A stretch of 64,000 nucleotides of DNA, taken from assembly GCA_964629475.1 (NCBI GenBank), contig CAZVQW010000004.1, positions 1 through 64,000 on the forward strand, written 5' to 3'. Under the pieces are notes generated by a model. That model was not told where the DNA came from. It made no database searches and saw only the letters and a list, made by a program, of their open reading frames with translations. The translations under genes were made by a program, and so were the position numbers. Position 1 is the first letter of the stretch, and each line of letters opens with the position of its first letter. Below are positions 52,743 through 61,512 of the stretch, one piece after another. Origin of the DNA: SMWD01 sp964629475. GTDB taxonomy: Bacteria > Pseudomonadota > Gammaproteobacteria > Steroidobacterales > GCA-2729495.

Positions 52743-53870
52743 TTATTCACGCAGCAGGCCGACATCCTTGATGCGGCCGATGCCCGCGACATCGACATCG
52801 ATAATGTGCGCGATCGATTTGCCGGCGCTGTCGCCGAGCAAAGCACCCTGTACATAGCTGTCCGCGCCGACATTATTAGAAAACTGTGCCGGATCTGACA
52901 CGAGGTCGACACCGATTAATGCGCCGCCGGCATCAAATGAATAGCCGGGGTTTGTCCAGCCGCCTGACCAGGTCGGGTTAGTGCCAAAATTAAGTGTTAT
53001 CAGCCCGACAGTGGTGTTATCGACCGACATCGGTCCTGCAAACACCGCTGAGACGGCACTGCTGTTCAGTGCGTTGACATCGGCTTGCGACATCGACACG
53101 CCCCATGCGAAGTAACCGGAATTTGCCGTCAAATCGGCCAGATCGCCGTTTGCCCATACGTCGGCGGCAGCAATTATGTTGCCATCGTTGTCGCGAATCA
53201 CGCGTGCGATCATTTGTGAAACCTGGGTACCGTCCATGCCGACTGACTGCATGTTCTCATAACCGTCCGGACGATCGATAAATGCAGGTGTCATGCCGCC
53301 GACCGATGCGATTTCGCCGGTCTCGCCCGGGGCAACTGTGAACTGAGAGCCGTCGCCGGCCAGATCAAATTGTGCAAGCGTCGTGTCTGCAGCGGGCGCC
53401 TGACCGCTGGTGCCATCGACAATGGTGGCAAATCCGCATGCCGTGCCCGGGTTGCATAAGTTGACGACCGGATCGAATTGCTCGGCCAGTTCGGGCCGCA
53501 GATCGTATTCATCAACCGGTATCAGGTCATCAGGCGGCGCAACGCCGGCAGCTGCCGGAGCGAGTGTGCTCCATGGTCCCCAGCAATGTGCCGATCCGGT
53601 GGCGCCGGGTCCGGCGCATGGATCAGCCTGTTGGCCGCCCGCAGAGGGCGCGATAATTGGTACGCCGGCAGCCATCACTCCGGCAGCCATCGCCTCTTTG
53701 CACTCGTCAACGAGGTGCTGCGGCACCGAATCGGGGTCATTCGCCCATTGCTCGAGAATTTCGGCACAGTCGCGCTCGGCATAGACGAGGTCGGAGGCAT
53801 ACGCGCTGCCAACCTGGAAACCGCTCGTGACAAGCAAAACAGCTAAAAATTTCAGCAGGAATTTTTTCAT
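52743..53870 (-). CDS. Secreted two-domain protein, candidate Slam cargo
   Basis: 375 residues. Sec signal peptide ending SAYA (25), without a lipobox. N-terminal half (26-150) has seven cysteines and Ala/Gly/Pro-rich stretches with di-alanine motifs MAAG at 61-64 and 66-69 and PAAAG at 105-109. C-terminal half (about 180-375) has no cysteine and is beta-strand rich; its final part (YVQGALLGDSAGKSIAHIIDVDV) resembles the small C-terminal barrel of TbpB-like and other Slam-dependent proteins (pattern G-x-[FL]-x-G-x3-[EK]). Good ribosome-binding site AAGAAGAAG. Encoded immediately downstream of the Slam-like gene. Function inferred from position only. Confidence 0.6.
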   Translation of the reverse strand: MKKFLLKFLAVLLVTSGFQVGSAYASDLVYAERDCAEILEQWANDPDSVPQHLVDECKEAMAAGVMAAGVPIIAPSAGGQQADPCAGPGATGSAHCWGPWSTLAPAAAGVAPPDDLIPVDEYDLRPELAEQFDPVVNLCNPGTACGFATIVDGTSGQAPAADTTLAQFDLAGDGSQFTVAPGETGEIASVGGMTPAFIDRPDGYENMQSVGMDGTQVSQMIARVIRDNDGNIIAAADVWANGDLADLTANSGYFAWGVSMSQADVNALNSSAVSAVFAGPMSVDNTTVGLITLNFGTNPTWSGGWTNPGYSFDAGGALIGVDLVSDPAQFSNNVGADSYVQGALLGDSAGKSIAHIIDVDVAGIGRIKDVGLLRE

Positions 53871-54011
53871 CGTTCTTCTTCTTTCGAGGTTATTGATTGA
53901 ACCTTCTTCCCGTACTCATATTTCTACAAGAGTTCATTAAACTTTGCACTCACCGGCCGCTATCAGCGGGTTTTACGCCTTCATCCTGACATTATGTCGG
54001 ACGTTTGCGCG

Positions 54012-55295
54012 CTAGAATGCACGTGACAGACCGAGGTTCAACTCGTCCCGGTCATATTCATAAATCTGTACGTCATCTGATTTGTTGTCGGTATAAGTCC
54101 AGTCGCCGATCAACGACCAGTCATGCATGATGCCGGAACGAAAATCGTGCTGGAATCCCAGTGTAAAGCGATATTCGTCATCGTCGCGCGAAACTCCGAA
54201 GCCCGGTTCTTCGCCCTCGAAGTCATATTTTTTGTACCGCACACGCGCGTAGACGGAGCCGTCCTGCCATGCATTGACGCCAATACCGGCAAAAACTTCT
54301 GGTCCCCTGTAACTGAATCGATTGTTATCGGCATCGAAATCGGCGTAACCGATACCGCCGCTCAACGTTACTTTGCCGTCGTTGAGGAAATGATCGACAG
54401 AGAGCATTGCCCATTTATACCAGCCGTCGCGATCTTCATCCTCGTCGCGCCAGTAATGTCGCTGGGTGATGAATGAGTCGAGTGTCAGAGCCGTATCCTG
54501 GCTCAGTTCCCAGGTCACGTTAGGGTTCAGCGACGTAAACCAGGCGAGGCTGCTATCGCCGAGCCAGATCTGGTCGCCCTGCAGGCCAATGCCGGCATTC
54601 CAGTGGCCCGGTACGATCCACGCCGGGCTGGTTCGCATTGTCAGCACGCCGAAATTGAAATCATCTTCAGAGAAATATCGTCGGTAGTAGGCATTCGCCT
54701 GGCTTTGCCAGACAAAAAAGCCGGTATTTTCCCCGGCAGTGAAGGTTTTGCCGGGATTATAGGTATGCGCGATTGCCGGATTGATGACGGCTGCCCAATC
54801 GTCAGTCGGTTGTGAGTCCGGAGTGACATTGAACGGGATACCGTTTAAATCGATGATGTCCCGGCTCGGTCCGAAATTGACGTTGGTGTCATACAGCGTT
54901 CCAACATAGATCGATGGCGTCCATGAATGGCGTTTCGTCATGTTCTTTTGGTCTTCGCGGATCTGGGCGAGGAATGCCAGTACTGTCGTCTGCACGGAAG
55001 GCGGCGTGTCAGGGTCGTCCAGTACCTGCTGCGCGAGGCGTTCCGCTTCGTCGTAGTCGTATGTCATGTAGGCAACACGCGCCAGTTCGAGGCGAACACG
55101 CTTCAGGTACTGGTGCTCTGCGAGCAGATCCTCCAGTGTGCGCCGTGCGGTGACCAGACGGTCTTCGTCTATGGCCTGCATTGCGTCGTCGAAGCGCTGC
55201 TGGATATCGTCCTGAGCCCCCGCCGGGGTAACCGTCAGGCAGGCAAGGCATGCGATACAGACCAGCCTGATCAGAAATTTTTTCTTGCTTTTCAT
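54012..55295 (-). CDS. Slam-like outer-membrane protein (TPR plus beta-barrel, DUF560-type)
   Basis: 427 residues. Signal peptide ending TPAGA (27). Residues 30-120 are a periplasmic TPR-like helical part (AMQAIDEDRLVTARRTLEDLLAEHQYLKRVRLELARVAYMTYDYDEAERLAQQVL). From about 125 a barrel of about 14 strands with alternating aromatics ends at NLGLSRAF, with a terminal Phe. This is the plan of surface lipoprotein assembly modulators (Slam, type XI secretion), which move Sec-exported cargo across the outer membrane. Upstream of the likely cargo gene, 141 bases apart; divergent from the LapG-like gene. Confidence 0.7.
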   Translation of the reverse strand: MKSKKKFLIRLVCIACLACLTVTPAGAQDDIQQRFDDAMQAIDEDRLVTARRTLEDLLAEHQYLKRVRLELARVAYMTYDYDEAERLAQQVLDDPDTPPSVQTTVLAFLAQIREDQKNMTKRHSWTPSIYVGTLYDTNVNFGPSRDIIDLNGIPFNVTPDSQPTDDWAAVINPAIAHTYNPGKTFTAGENTGFFVWQSQANAYYRRYFSEDDFNFGVLTMRTSPAWIVPGHWNAGIGLQGDQIWLGDSSLAWFTSLNPNVTWELSQDTALTLDSFITQRHYWRDEDEDRDGWYKWAMLSVDHFLNDGKVTLSGGIGYADFDADNNRFSYRGPEVFAGIGVNAWQDGSVYARVRYKKYDFEGEEPGFGVSRDDDEYRFTLGFQHDFRSGIMHDWSLIGDWTYTDNKSDDVQIYEYDRDELNLGLSRAF

Positions 55296-55296
55296 T

Positions 55297-56037
55297 ATGT
55301 CAACATTCAGGTTTAATTATTGTTTATTAGACCATGAACCTTTACCGTTTCCAGTACCGGTTTCCACCTACCACTTCACAGTTTTCGTATTGACATATCA
55401 TCGATTCACACTGTGGCTTCTGGCGATCAGTTTGCTGGGAGCCGTGCCAAACAGCCTGATGGCTGGAGGTTTCCCGACCGATTTATTCGGCTATCAGCAG
55501 GCCGTGCGGTCGAATATCGGGGTCTTTCCTCAATGGGTGCAGGCGCTCGAAAGACAACTGGCGGACAATCTGCGTGACGGCGATTGTCAGGGCGGCAAAC
55601 TCAATACTTGTTATATGCGTGACTGGCGTATGTTTCTGGATCGAATCAAGAGGTTGCCATCGGCGGAACAGATCAGGCAGGTCAATCGCTACGCCAATGA
55701 CAAGGACTATGTGCTCGATCTCGATAATTATGGCCTGGAAGACTACTGGGCTATTCCACGTGAGTTCCTGTTCAATGGCGGAGACTGCGAGGATTATGCG
55801 ATCACGAAGCTGCTGTCACTACGCTGGCTAGGCTATCCGGAGGACAGGTTGCGCATCGTTGTCCTGCAGGACACCAATCTGCGTATCGCACATGCGGTGT
55901 TGGCGATAAGTGCGGATGACGACATCCTGATTCTCGACAACCAGGTCGGGGACGTGTTGTCGCACCGGAGCATCGTGCATTATGCGCCGGTCTATTCGGT
56001 CAGCGAGTCCCAATGGTGGTTGCACGTACCGCGGTGA
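55297..56037 (+). CDS. LapG-like periplasmic cysteine protease (transglutaminase-like, BTLCP)
   Basis: Up to 246 residues. The catalytic triad is clear: Cys in NGGDCEDYAITK (about 163), His in RIAHAVLAI (about 198), Asp in ILDNQVGD (about 213). Bacterial transglutaminase-like cysteine proteases such as LapG release adhesins by cutting after di-alanine motifs and need calcium. A signal-peptide-like helix (FTLWLLAISLLGAVPNSLMA) begins about 40 residues in; a TTG at 55390 directly before it may be the real start, since ATG 55297 is one base from the start of the divergent gene. Stop overlaps the next start (TGATG). Confidence 0.88.
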   Translation: MSTFRFNYCLLDHEPLPFPVPVSTYHFTVFVLTYHRFTLWLLAISLLGAVPNSLMAGGFPTDLFGYQQAVRSNIGVFPQWVQALERQLADNLRDGDCQGGKLNTCYMRDWRMFLDRIKRLPSAEQIRQVNRYANDKDYVLDLDNYGLEDYWAIPREFLFNGGDCEDYAITKLLSLRWLGYPEDRLRIVVLQDTNLRIAHAVLAISADDDILILDNQVGDVLSHRSIVHYAPVYSVSESQWWLHVPR

Positions 56038-58130
56038 TGGCGAACGGTAATACACAAGGCCCATCACGCCTGTCGATAGCGATTCCGATCATTGCCTTGA
56101 GCGTACTGATTCTGGTCGGTGCATTCTTTATCAATATATATATCAATCAGGAACGTGAGCGAGACCTGCAGCAGTGGGAGGCGCGACTCGGACTCGTCGC
56201 CGATACCAAGGTTGAGGCAATCCGGGGTTATCTCGGCCGGACATTCGATGACCTCCAGGAACTGGCCGACAATGCATCGTTACAACTTTATCTCGGCGAG
56301 TTGCTGCAGGCACGTGCGGACGGCACTCCGCAGCCCGCTGAATTTAACTATCTGCGCAACCTGATCCTGGCCTCCGCCGATCGTTACGGTTACTGGTCCG
56401 CCACTGCCCCGCGCATTGCAGCCAATATCACAACGAGCAATATTTCAGGGCTGGTTTTGCTGGATCTCGACCTGAACCCGGTGGTTGCGACACCCGGGAT
56501 GCCGGTTATCAACGAAAAATTTCACGGCCCGTTACGGCGCACGTTGAACGGCTTCGAACGTCAGGCCACGGGTCTCATACCGGACGGGCAGGAGACCGCC
56601 GTCATCGTATTCGCGATTCCGGTGATGACCGTCATGGGCGGTCATGTTGATGACAAGCGCGAACCGATCGGTTTGCTCGTCGGTCTCCGCGATGCAGATC
56701 GGGAGTTATTTCAGCTTGTCAACAGCACTGCGGGTTTCGCTGAGGAAAACGAAGCATTACTGCTGGAAATGCGCGGCGACCGTGTCGTGTATCTGTCATC
56801 GACAAAGGATGGCGCCAAGCCGATGCGGCGCAGTATGCCGGCCAGCCGAACGAAACTGGCCGCCGTGCAAGCCATCAATACGCTGAACGATTTTGCGATA
56901 CTGGATAATTATGTCGGCAAATCGGTTCTGCAGGTCAGTCGTCGCGTCGACCGGCAGACCTGGGTGCTGGCTCAGCAGGTCGATGCGCGCCAGGCGTTGA
57001 GTGAGTCGAACCAGCGCCGGCGGTTCCTGCTGATCACGTTGTCATTGTTATTGCTGTCGATCGTCGCAATGGTAATTGCCGCATGGCGGCACGGCAGCAG
57101 TGTCCGCGCTCAACATCAAGCTGCCGAACTGCTCGATAAGGCGACCCGGCTGCAGCGCCAGACCGAGTTGTTGCACGCGATCACCGACAACATCGACGTG
57201 CTGACTCTTTTGATCTGCCAATCGCACTCGGTAATTTTTACGAATCAGGCGATGGCAAATGCGGTTGGTGCGAAGATCAGCGATATCGTCGACAATGAGT
57301 TGACGGCGGTTGTCGGCCCGGCGACTGCCGGAGAGTTGCAAAGCGGCATCCGCCAGGTGCAGCAGAGTTGCGAGCGGGCACACCGCGTCACGGCGCTGCG
57401 ATTCGGTGCACATGATCGAATTTATCATGTGAGTTTTATCCCCGTAGAGCGAATTGGCCAATATCGGGATCTCGTACTGCTCGTGTTCAGTGACATCACC
57501 GAGCTGCAGCGTGCACAGAAACGCGAGGCCACTCTGTTGCGTAACCTCGTGTCGACACTGGCGCATGTCGTCGATTTGCACGATCCGTATTCGGCATACC
57601 ATTCGGAGCGCCTGGTAGCCGTTTGTGGCGCGATCGGCCGGGAAATGGGATTGCAGCGTGATGAGCTGGAAGCGCTGGACTTATCTGCGACACTGGCGAA
57701 TGTCGGCAAGATCGCCATTCCTCGCGAATTGCTGCTAAAGACCGGGTCGTTGACGCCGGACGATGAGGCGTTGTTGCATACACACGTTGAAACAGGTCTG
57801 GAATTGCTTGGGAAACTCGAATTTGCCGGGCCTGTTCTGGAAACAATCGCACAGAAACAAGAGTACCTCGACGGCAGCGGGTATCCGCAACAACTGACGG
57901 CCGAACAGATGACGGTGCCTGGTCGTATCCTGTCGGTTGCCAACGCTTTCGTTGCGCTTGTCAGCCCGCGAGCATTTCGCAAGGCTATTCCGGTCAGTGA
58001 GGCCGTTGACATCCTGATGCAGGATGCGGACACGCGGTACGATAGGCATGTGCTCGCGGCCTTGTTCCATATTGCGGAAAATCTGCAGGCATCGTGGTCG
58101 CAGTGGAGTAATCAGCAGCACCCGGATTAA
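56037..58130 (+). CDS. Membrane receptor: periplasmic sensor, PAS and degenerate HD-GYP domain
   Basis: 697 residues from ATG 56037, translationally coupled to the LapG-like gene (TGATG). Membrane helices at about 12-35 and 330-351 enclose a periplasmic domain of about 295 residues (double-Cache-like). Cytoplasmic PAS-like domain at about 375-490, HD-GYP at about 505-690. The GYP motif DGSGYP is kept, but LHDIGK is LANVGK, HHE before GYP is QKQ, and AD-x-FDA is ANAFVA; so most metal ligands are gone and phosphodiesterase activity is unlikely. It probably binds cyclic-di-GMP or a partner without hydrolysis. By topology and gene order it resembles LapD, with a different domain. Confidence 0.85.
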   Translation: MANGNTQGPSRLSIAIPIIALSVLILVGAFFINIYINQERERDLQQWEARLGLVADTKVEAIRGYLGRTFDDLQELADNASLQLYLGELLQARADGTPQPAEFNYLRNLILASADRYGYWSATAPRIAANITTSNISGLVLLDLDLNPVVATPGMPVINEKFHGPLRRTLNGFERQATGLIPDGQETAVIVFAIPVMTVMGGHVDDKREPIGLLVGLRDADRELFQLVNSTAGFAEENEALLLEMRGDRVVYLSSTKDGAKPMRRSMPASRTKLAAVQAINTLNDFAILDNYVGKSVLQVSRRVDRQTWVLAQQVDARQALSESNQRRRFLLITLSLLLLSIVAMVIAAWRHGSSVRAQHQAAELLDKATRLQRQTELLHAITDNIDVLTLLICQSHSVIFTNQAMANAVGAKISDIVDNELTAVVGPATAGELQSGIRQVQQSCERAHRVTALRFGAHDRIYHVSFIPVERIGQYRDLVLLVFSDITELQRAQKREATLLRNLVSTLAHVVDLHDPYSAYHSERLVAVCGAIGREMGLQRDELEALDLSATLANVGKIAIPRELLLKTGSLTPDDEALLHTHVETGLELLGKLEFAGPVLETIAQKQEYLDGSGYPQQLTAEQMTVPGRILSVANAFVALVSPRAFRKAIPVSEAVDILMQDADTRYDRHVLAALFHIAENLQASWSQWSNQQHPD

Positions 58131-58165
58131 GCAGTCCGATACCGAGTTAAATAAAGGGGAGAGCG

Positions 58166-59338
58166 ATGCGGGTCAGCAAAGACCGGATTCTGACGACACA
58201 CGTCGGTAGCTTGCCGCGCAGCCAGGCTGTCGTCGATGTTGTATTCGGCCGGGAGCAGGGTACCGAAACGGATGCCGCTTCAGGGGATGCGGTCATCGCA
58301 AGCGCGATCGATGACATCGTGCGCCGCCAGTGTGATATCGGTATCGATATCGTCAGCGATGGTGAACTGAGCAAGATCAGTTATGCGACGTATATCAAGG
58401 ATCGCCTGACCGGTTTCGGTGGCGAGTCGCATCGCGAGCCGGCGCAGGACCTGCTGGATTTTCCCGGTGTGTTGCGTCGTCGTCATGAATCGGGAACCCG
58501 GTCAGAAGCCGGTCCGCCGCTTTGTATCGGTGAGGTCGGCATTAAGGATATGCAGCCGCTGGAAACCGATCTCGCCAACCTGCGCCACGCCGTAGACGGG
58601 GCCAGGCCGATCGAGGCGTTCATGAACGCCGCGGCACCGGGCGTCGTCGCGTTGTTTCAGCCGAATGACTATTACCCGAGCCACGAGAAGTATGTCGAGG
58701 CGCTCGGTGAGGCGATGCGGGTCGAATATGAGGGCATAGTTGATGCCGGATTCCTGTTGCAGATTGATTCGCCGGATATCGGCATGGGGCGGCATACGAT
58801 CTTCAGGGACAAGAGTGACGCCGAGTATCTGCGGCTGGCCAATCTGCATATCGAAATCCTGAACCACGCTCTGCGTAACATCGATGCAGACCGCGTGCGC
58901 CTGCATGTATGCTGGGGGAATTATGAGGGCCCGCACAATCATGATGTGCCGATGGAGCTCGTGTTGCCAATCGCGCTGAAAGCCGATGCCAGGGCGTTAT
59001 TATTCGAGTCGTCCAACCCGCGTCATGCGCATGAGTGGACGGTATTTCGTGATGCGAAGCTTCCGGAGGACCTGATTCTCGTGCCCGGTGTGATCGATTC
59101 GACGACTAATTTTGTCGAGCATCCGCAATTGGTCGCCGAACGCATTTGCCGGTTTGCCGATATTGTCGGTCGCGAGCGCGTCATTGCCGGCACGGATTGT
59201 GGTTTTGGCACGTTTGCCGATCATGGCGCGGTGGATGCTGATGTAGTGTTCGCTAAACTCGCCGCCCTCGCCGAGGGCGCACGAATTGCATCCGGTGAAT
59301 TGTGGGTGAGTCAGGCCGGTCCGTGCATTAGTGATTAG
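58166..59338 (+). CDS. Cobalamin-independent methionine synthase-like protein (MetE C-terminal family)
   Basis: 390 residues, only the catalytic half of full MetE. Start LTTHVGSLPRS; zinc ligands in HVCWGNYEGPHNHD (His 247, Cys 249) and TDCGFGTFAD (Cys about 343). Members of this stand-alone group transfer methyl groups to homocysteine or act on unknown thiols or alkyl donors; in environmental bacteria many copies occur with unclear substrates. Ribosome-binding site AAAGGGGAGAG. It follows the HD-GYP gene by 35 bases and could share its transcript, but no functional link is evident. Its stop overlaps the convergent methyltransferase gene by 4 bases. Confidence 0.85.
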   Translation: MRVSKDRILTTHVGSLPRSQAVVDVVFGREQGTETDAASGDAVIASAIDDIVRRQCDIGIDIVSDGELSKISYATYIKDRLTGFGGESHREPAQDLLDFPGVLRRRHESGTRSEAGPPLCIGEVGIKDMQPLETDLANLRHAVDGARPIEAFMNAAAPGVVALFQPNDYYPSHEKYVEALGEAMRVEYEGIVDAGFLLQIDSPDIGMGRHTIFRDKSDAEYLRLANLHIEILNHALRNIDADRVRLHVCWGNYEGPHNHDVPMELVLPIALKADARALLFESSNPRHAHEWTVFRDAKLPEDLILVPGVIDSTTNFVEHPQLVAERICRFADIVGRERVIAGTDCGFGTFADHGAVDADVVFAKLAALAEGARIASGELWVSQAGPCISD

Positions 59339-60189
59339 ACGATGGCGCTCATCATCTGAGTCGAAAAATCCAGGCTCAGCCCGTCCGAACGACCCTCGAA
59401 GTATCTGCGGGTTGCCAGATCATGGCTGAAATAGAATGTTTCGCCAAAGCCGGAATCATTCAGCATCTGCCGCAATTCCGACGGCTCGAATCGGCTTAGC
59501 CACGGTTCATCGTACTCTTTTACATACGCCACGATGACTTTCATGGCTTCGCGCTCTGTGTCGCTGAGCTCTGCGTCACCCATGACAAAATCGAACACGA
59601 GCTGGCTGGGTGATGGTAACTGAGCGACATACCTGAAAATGTCGAGTATCGCTTCCTGATGCAGGTAGTATGTAACTCCAAGCCATGAAAAGAATGCGGG
59701 CTCATCATTGTTGAAACCACCAGCGGACAGGCGCTCGGTCAGTGAGTCACTCTCAAAATTGACAGCAACATAGCGTACGTTTTCCGGCGCCTGAATGCCT
59801 GCCTCGTTCAGTTTTTCAAGCTTCCAGCATTGCGTATCAGGATGATCGACTTCGAAGATCTGTATGTCATTTGCCGGGTGGCCGTCGCGATAGGGTGACG
59901 TGTCGAGTCCTGCGCCAAGAATCACGTATTGGCCAACGCCACGGTCGATGGCCGCAGTGAGTTCATCTTCGGCATAGCGGCTACGCATGACAATCAATGA
60001 GCGTGCCTTTATCAGCCCCGGCCTGGCAAGTCGTTCATGGTCTGCGGTCATCTTGTCATCGAGACCCGGTCCGAGCAGTTTCGCGGCAAGTGGATCCTCA
60101 AGAATCTTCGGCTCGCCGTCGATCGACATGTGCACTGCCCTGAGGTACGCAGAGGCCTCGGCCATATGGCTGTGTTCGCCTGATTCCAT
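59335..60189 (-). CDS. TIGR00027-type SAM-dependent methyltransferase (leucine carboxyl methyltransferase-like)
   Basis: 284 residues from ATG 60189; a TTG at 60228 would lengthen it. Family marks: RARSLIVMRSRYAEDEL, QYVILGAGLDTSPYR (SAM site GAGxDT), IFEVDHPDTQCWK, and FFSWLGVTYYLHQEAI. Related enzymes methylate carboxyl or other groups on small metabolites; the substrate here is unknown. Convergent with the MetE-like gene with overlapping stops. Confidence 0.88.
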   Translation of the reverse strand: MESGEHSHMAEASAYLRAVHMSIDGEPKILEDPLAAKLLGPGLDDKMTADHERLARPGLIKARSLIVMRSRYAEDELTAAIDRGVGQYVILGAGLDTSPYRDGHPANDIQIFEVDHPDTQCWKLEKLNEAGIQAPENVRYVAVNFESDSLTERLSAGGFNNDEPAFFSWLGVTYYLHQEAILDIFRYVAQLPSPSQLVFDFVMGDAELSDTEREAMKVIVAYVKEYDEPWLSRFEPSELRQMLNDSGFGETFYFSHDLATRRYFEGRSDGLSLDFSTQMMSAIV

Positions 60190-60453
60190 GTTTTGCTCTC
60201 GTGTGCGCCGCAGATCAACTTGGCACAACGGTTAGATAGCCCAAATATGAATATTATTGGCCAGTATGTTCTCGCGTTCACAGTGGTGCAAATCATATCC
60301 CTCGATGGGCGGTAGATGGACAGGTCTTGCCAGATGGCCCAGAGTCGGGGAAGATAACGCGCCTCCGGATCGGCCGTAGATCGTGTCGGCGCGGATCATC
60401 CCGCTTTCGAGCGCCGGATCAAATTGATGAATAAACAACAGGAAGAACTGAAA

Positions 60454-61059
60454 ATGAGTGTACTAATTGGAAAACAAGCACCGGATTTTACGGCAGCAGC
60501 CGTACTCGGCACCGGGGAAATTGTCGATGACCTGAACTTCACCGCAGCACGTGACGGGAAATATGCTTTCCTGTTTTTCTATCCACTCGACTTTACATTT
60601 GTTTGCCCGTCTGAATTGATCGCATTGGATCACCGCATGGCTGCACTGCGTGAGCGTAATGTCGAGGTTTTTTCCGTATCGATTGATTCACAGTTCACCC
60701 ACAATGCCTGGCGTAATACGCCGGTTAATAAAGGCGGAATTGGTGAAGTCGGTTATACGATGGTTGCCGATGTAACGCATTCGATTTGTCAGAATTACGG
60801 TGTCGAATTGGAAGGTGCCGGCGTCGCCTTGCGCGGCAGCTTCCTGGTCGATCAGGCTGGCGTCGTGCGCCACCAGGTTGTCAATGATTTACCGCTGGGT
60901 CGCGATATTGACGACATGGTTCGCATCGTCGATGCGCTCCAGTTCCATGAGAAGCATGGCGAGGTCTGCCCGGCAAACTGGAAATCCGGCGATGCCGGCA
61001 TGACGGCAACACCGGGCGGCGTGGCCGATTATCTCGGCGAACACGCAGGTAACCTGTAG
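60454..61059 (+). CDS. Typical 2-Cys peroxiredoxin (AhpC/Prx1 family)
   Basis: 201 residues. Peroxidatic Cys in FVCPSEL (about residue 50) within the DFTFVCP signature, and resolving Cys in HGEVCPANW (about 170). Reduces hydrogen peroxide and organic peroxides in the cytoplasm using thioredoxin or AhpF-type donors; no ahpF follows. ATG 60454 is preceded by AGGAAGAA and matches the family start MSVLIGKQAPDF; upstream in-frame ATGs are unlikely. The 225 bases before it hold no recognisable gene; I could not make out an OxyR site. Confidence 0.94.
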   Translation: MSVLIGKQAPDFTAAAVLGTGEIVDDLNFTAARDGKYAFLFFYPLDFTFVCPSELIALDHRMAALRERNVEVFSVSIDSQFTHNAWRNTPVNKGGIGEVGYTMVADVTHSICQNYGVELEGAGVALRGSFLVDQAGVVRHQVVNDLPLGRDIDDMVRIVDALQFHEKHGEVCPANWKSGDAGMTATPGGVADYLGEHAGNL

Positions 61060-61078
61060 GAGCGGCTTCTAGCCGCGA
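61055..61078. repeat. REP-like hairpin
   Basis: GTAGGAGCGGC - ttcta - GCCGCGA: the core closely resembles the Pseudomonas-type REP consensus. It overlaps the peroxiredoxin stop codon and lies between two convergent genes, where such repeats often protect mRNA ends or help termination. I saw no second complete copy in the window. Confidence 0.65.
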
Positions 61079-61085
61079 AAAAATA

Positions 61086-61481
61086 CTAGACCGAGAATGA
61101 CGATCCGCAGCCGCAGGTTGTCGAGGCATTCGGATTGCGGATGACGAATCGTGAGCCTTCGAGGTCTTCTTTGTAATCGATTTCGGCATCGAGCAGGTAT
61201 TGGACGCTCATCGGATCGATGAGCAGCTTGACGCCCAGATTTTCGATCTCGAGGTCTCCTTCCTGGGTTTCCTCGTCAAACGTGAAGCCGTACTGGAAGC
61301 CGGAGCAGCCGCCGCCGCTGATGAATACGCGAAGTTTTAACGCGTCGTTTTCCTCTTGCGCGATCAGGTCACTGACCTTGAGAGCGGCGGCGTCGGTGAA
61401 GACCAGTGATGGCCCGACCCCCTTGCTGATCTCTTGGGCAGGCGAGGGTGAAGCAGACGATTGTTCGGTAGGGTTTTCCAT
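61086..61481 (-). CDS. erpA: ErpA-type iron-sulfur cluster insertion protein
   Basis: 131 residues. The three cluster cysteines are in SGGGCSGFQYGF and the C-terminal TTCGCGSSF, with NPNAS before it, the A-type carrier signature. Accepts clusters from the Isc/Suf machinery and passes them to targets such as IspG/IspH. The first about 30 residues (Ser/Pro-rich) are longer than usual. The ErpA rather than IscA assignment rests on stand-alone location and the ALKVSDLIAQEEN-type start. Copy B of the shared 27-bp element lies 32 bases upstream. Confidence 0.85.
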   Translation of the reverse strand: MENPTEQSSASPSPAQEISKGVGPSLVFTDAAALKVSDLIAQEENDALKLRVFISGGGCSGFQYGFTFDEETQEGDLEIENLGVKLLIDPMSVQYLLDAEIDYKEDLEGSRFVIRNPNASTTCGCGSSFSV

Positions 61482-61512
61482 GGCGGCTAAGCTAACGATT
61501 TTGACCCACTGC

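Noticed and set aside
56037..58130. Active HD-GYP cyclic-di-GMP phosphodiesterase
   Set aside because: The HD pair and several other metal ligands are replaced, so activity is unlikely.
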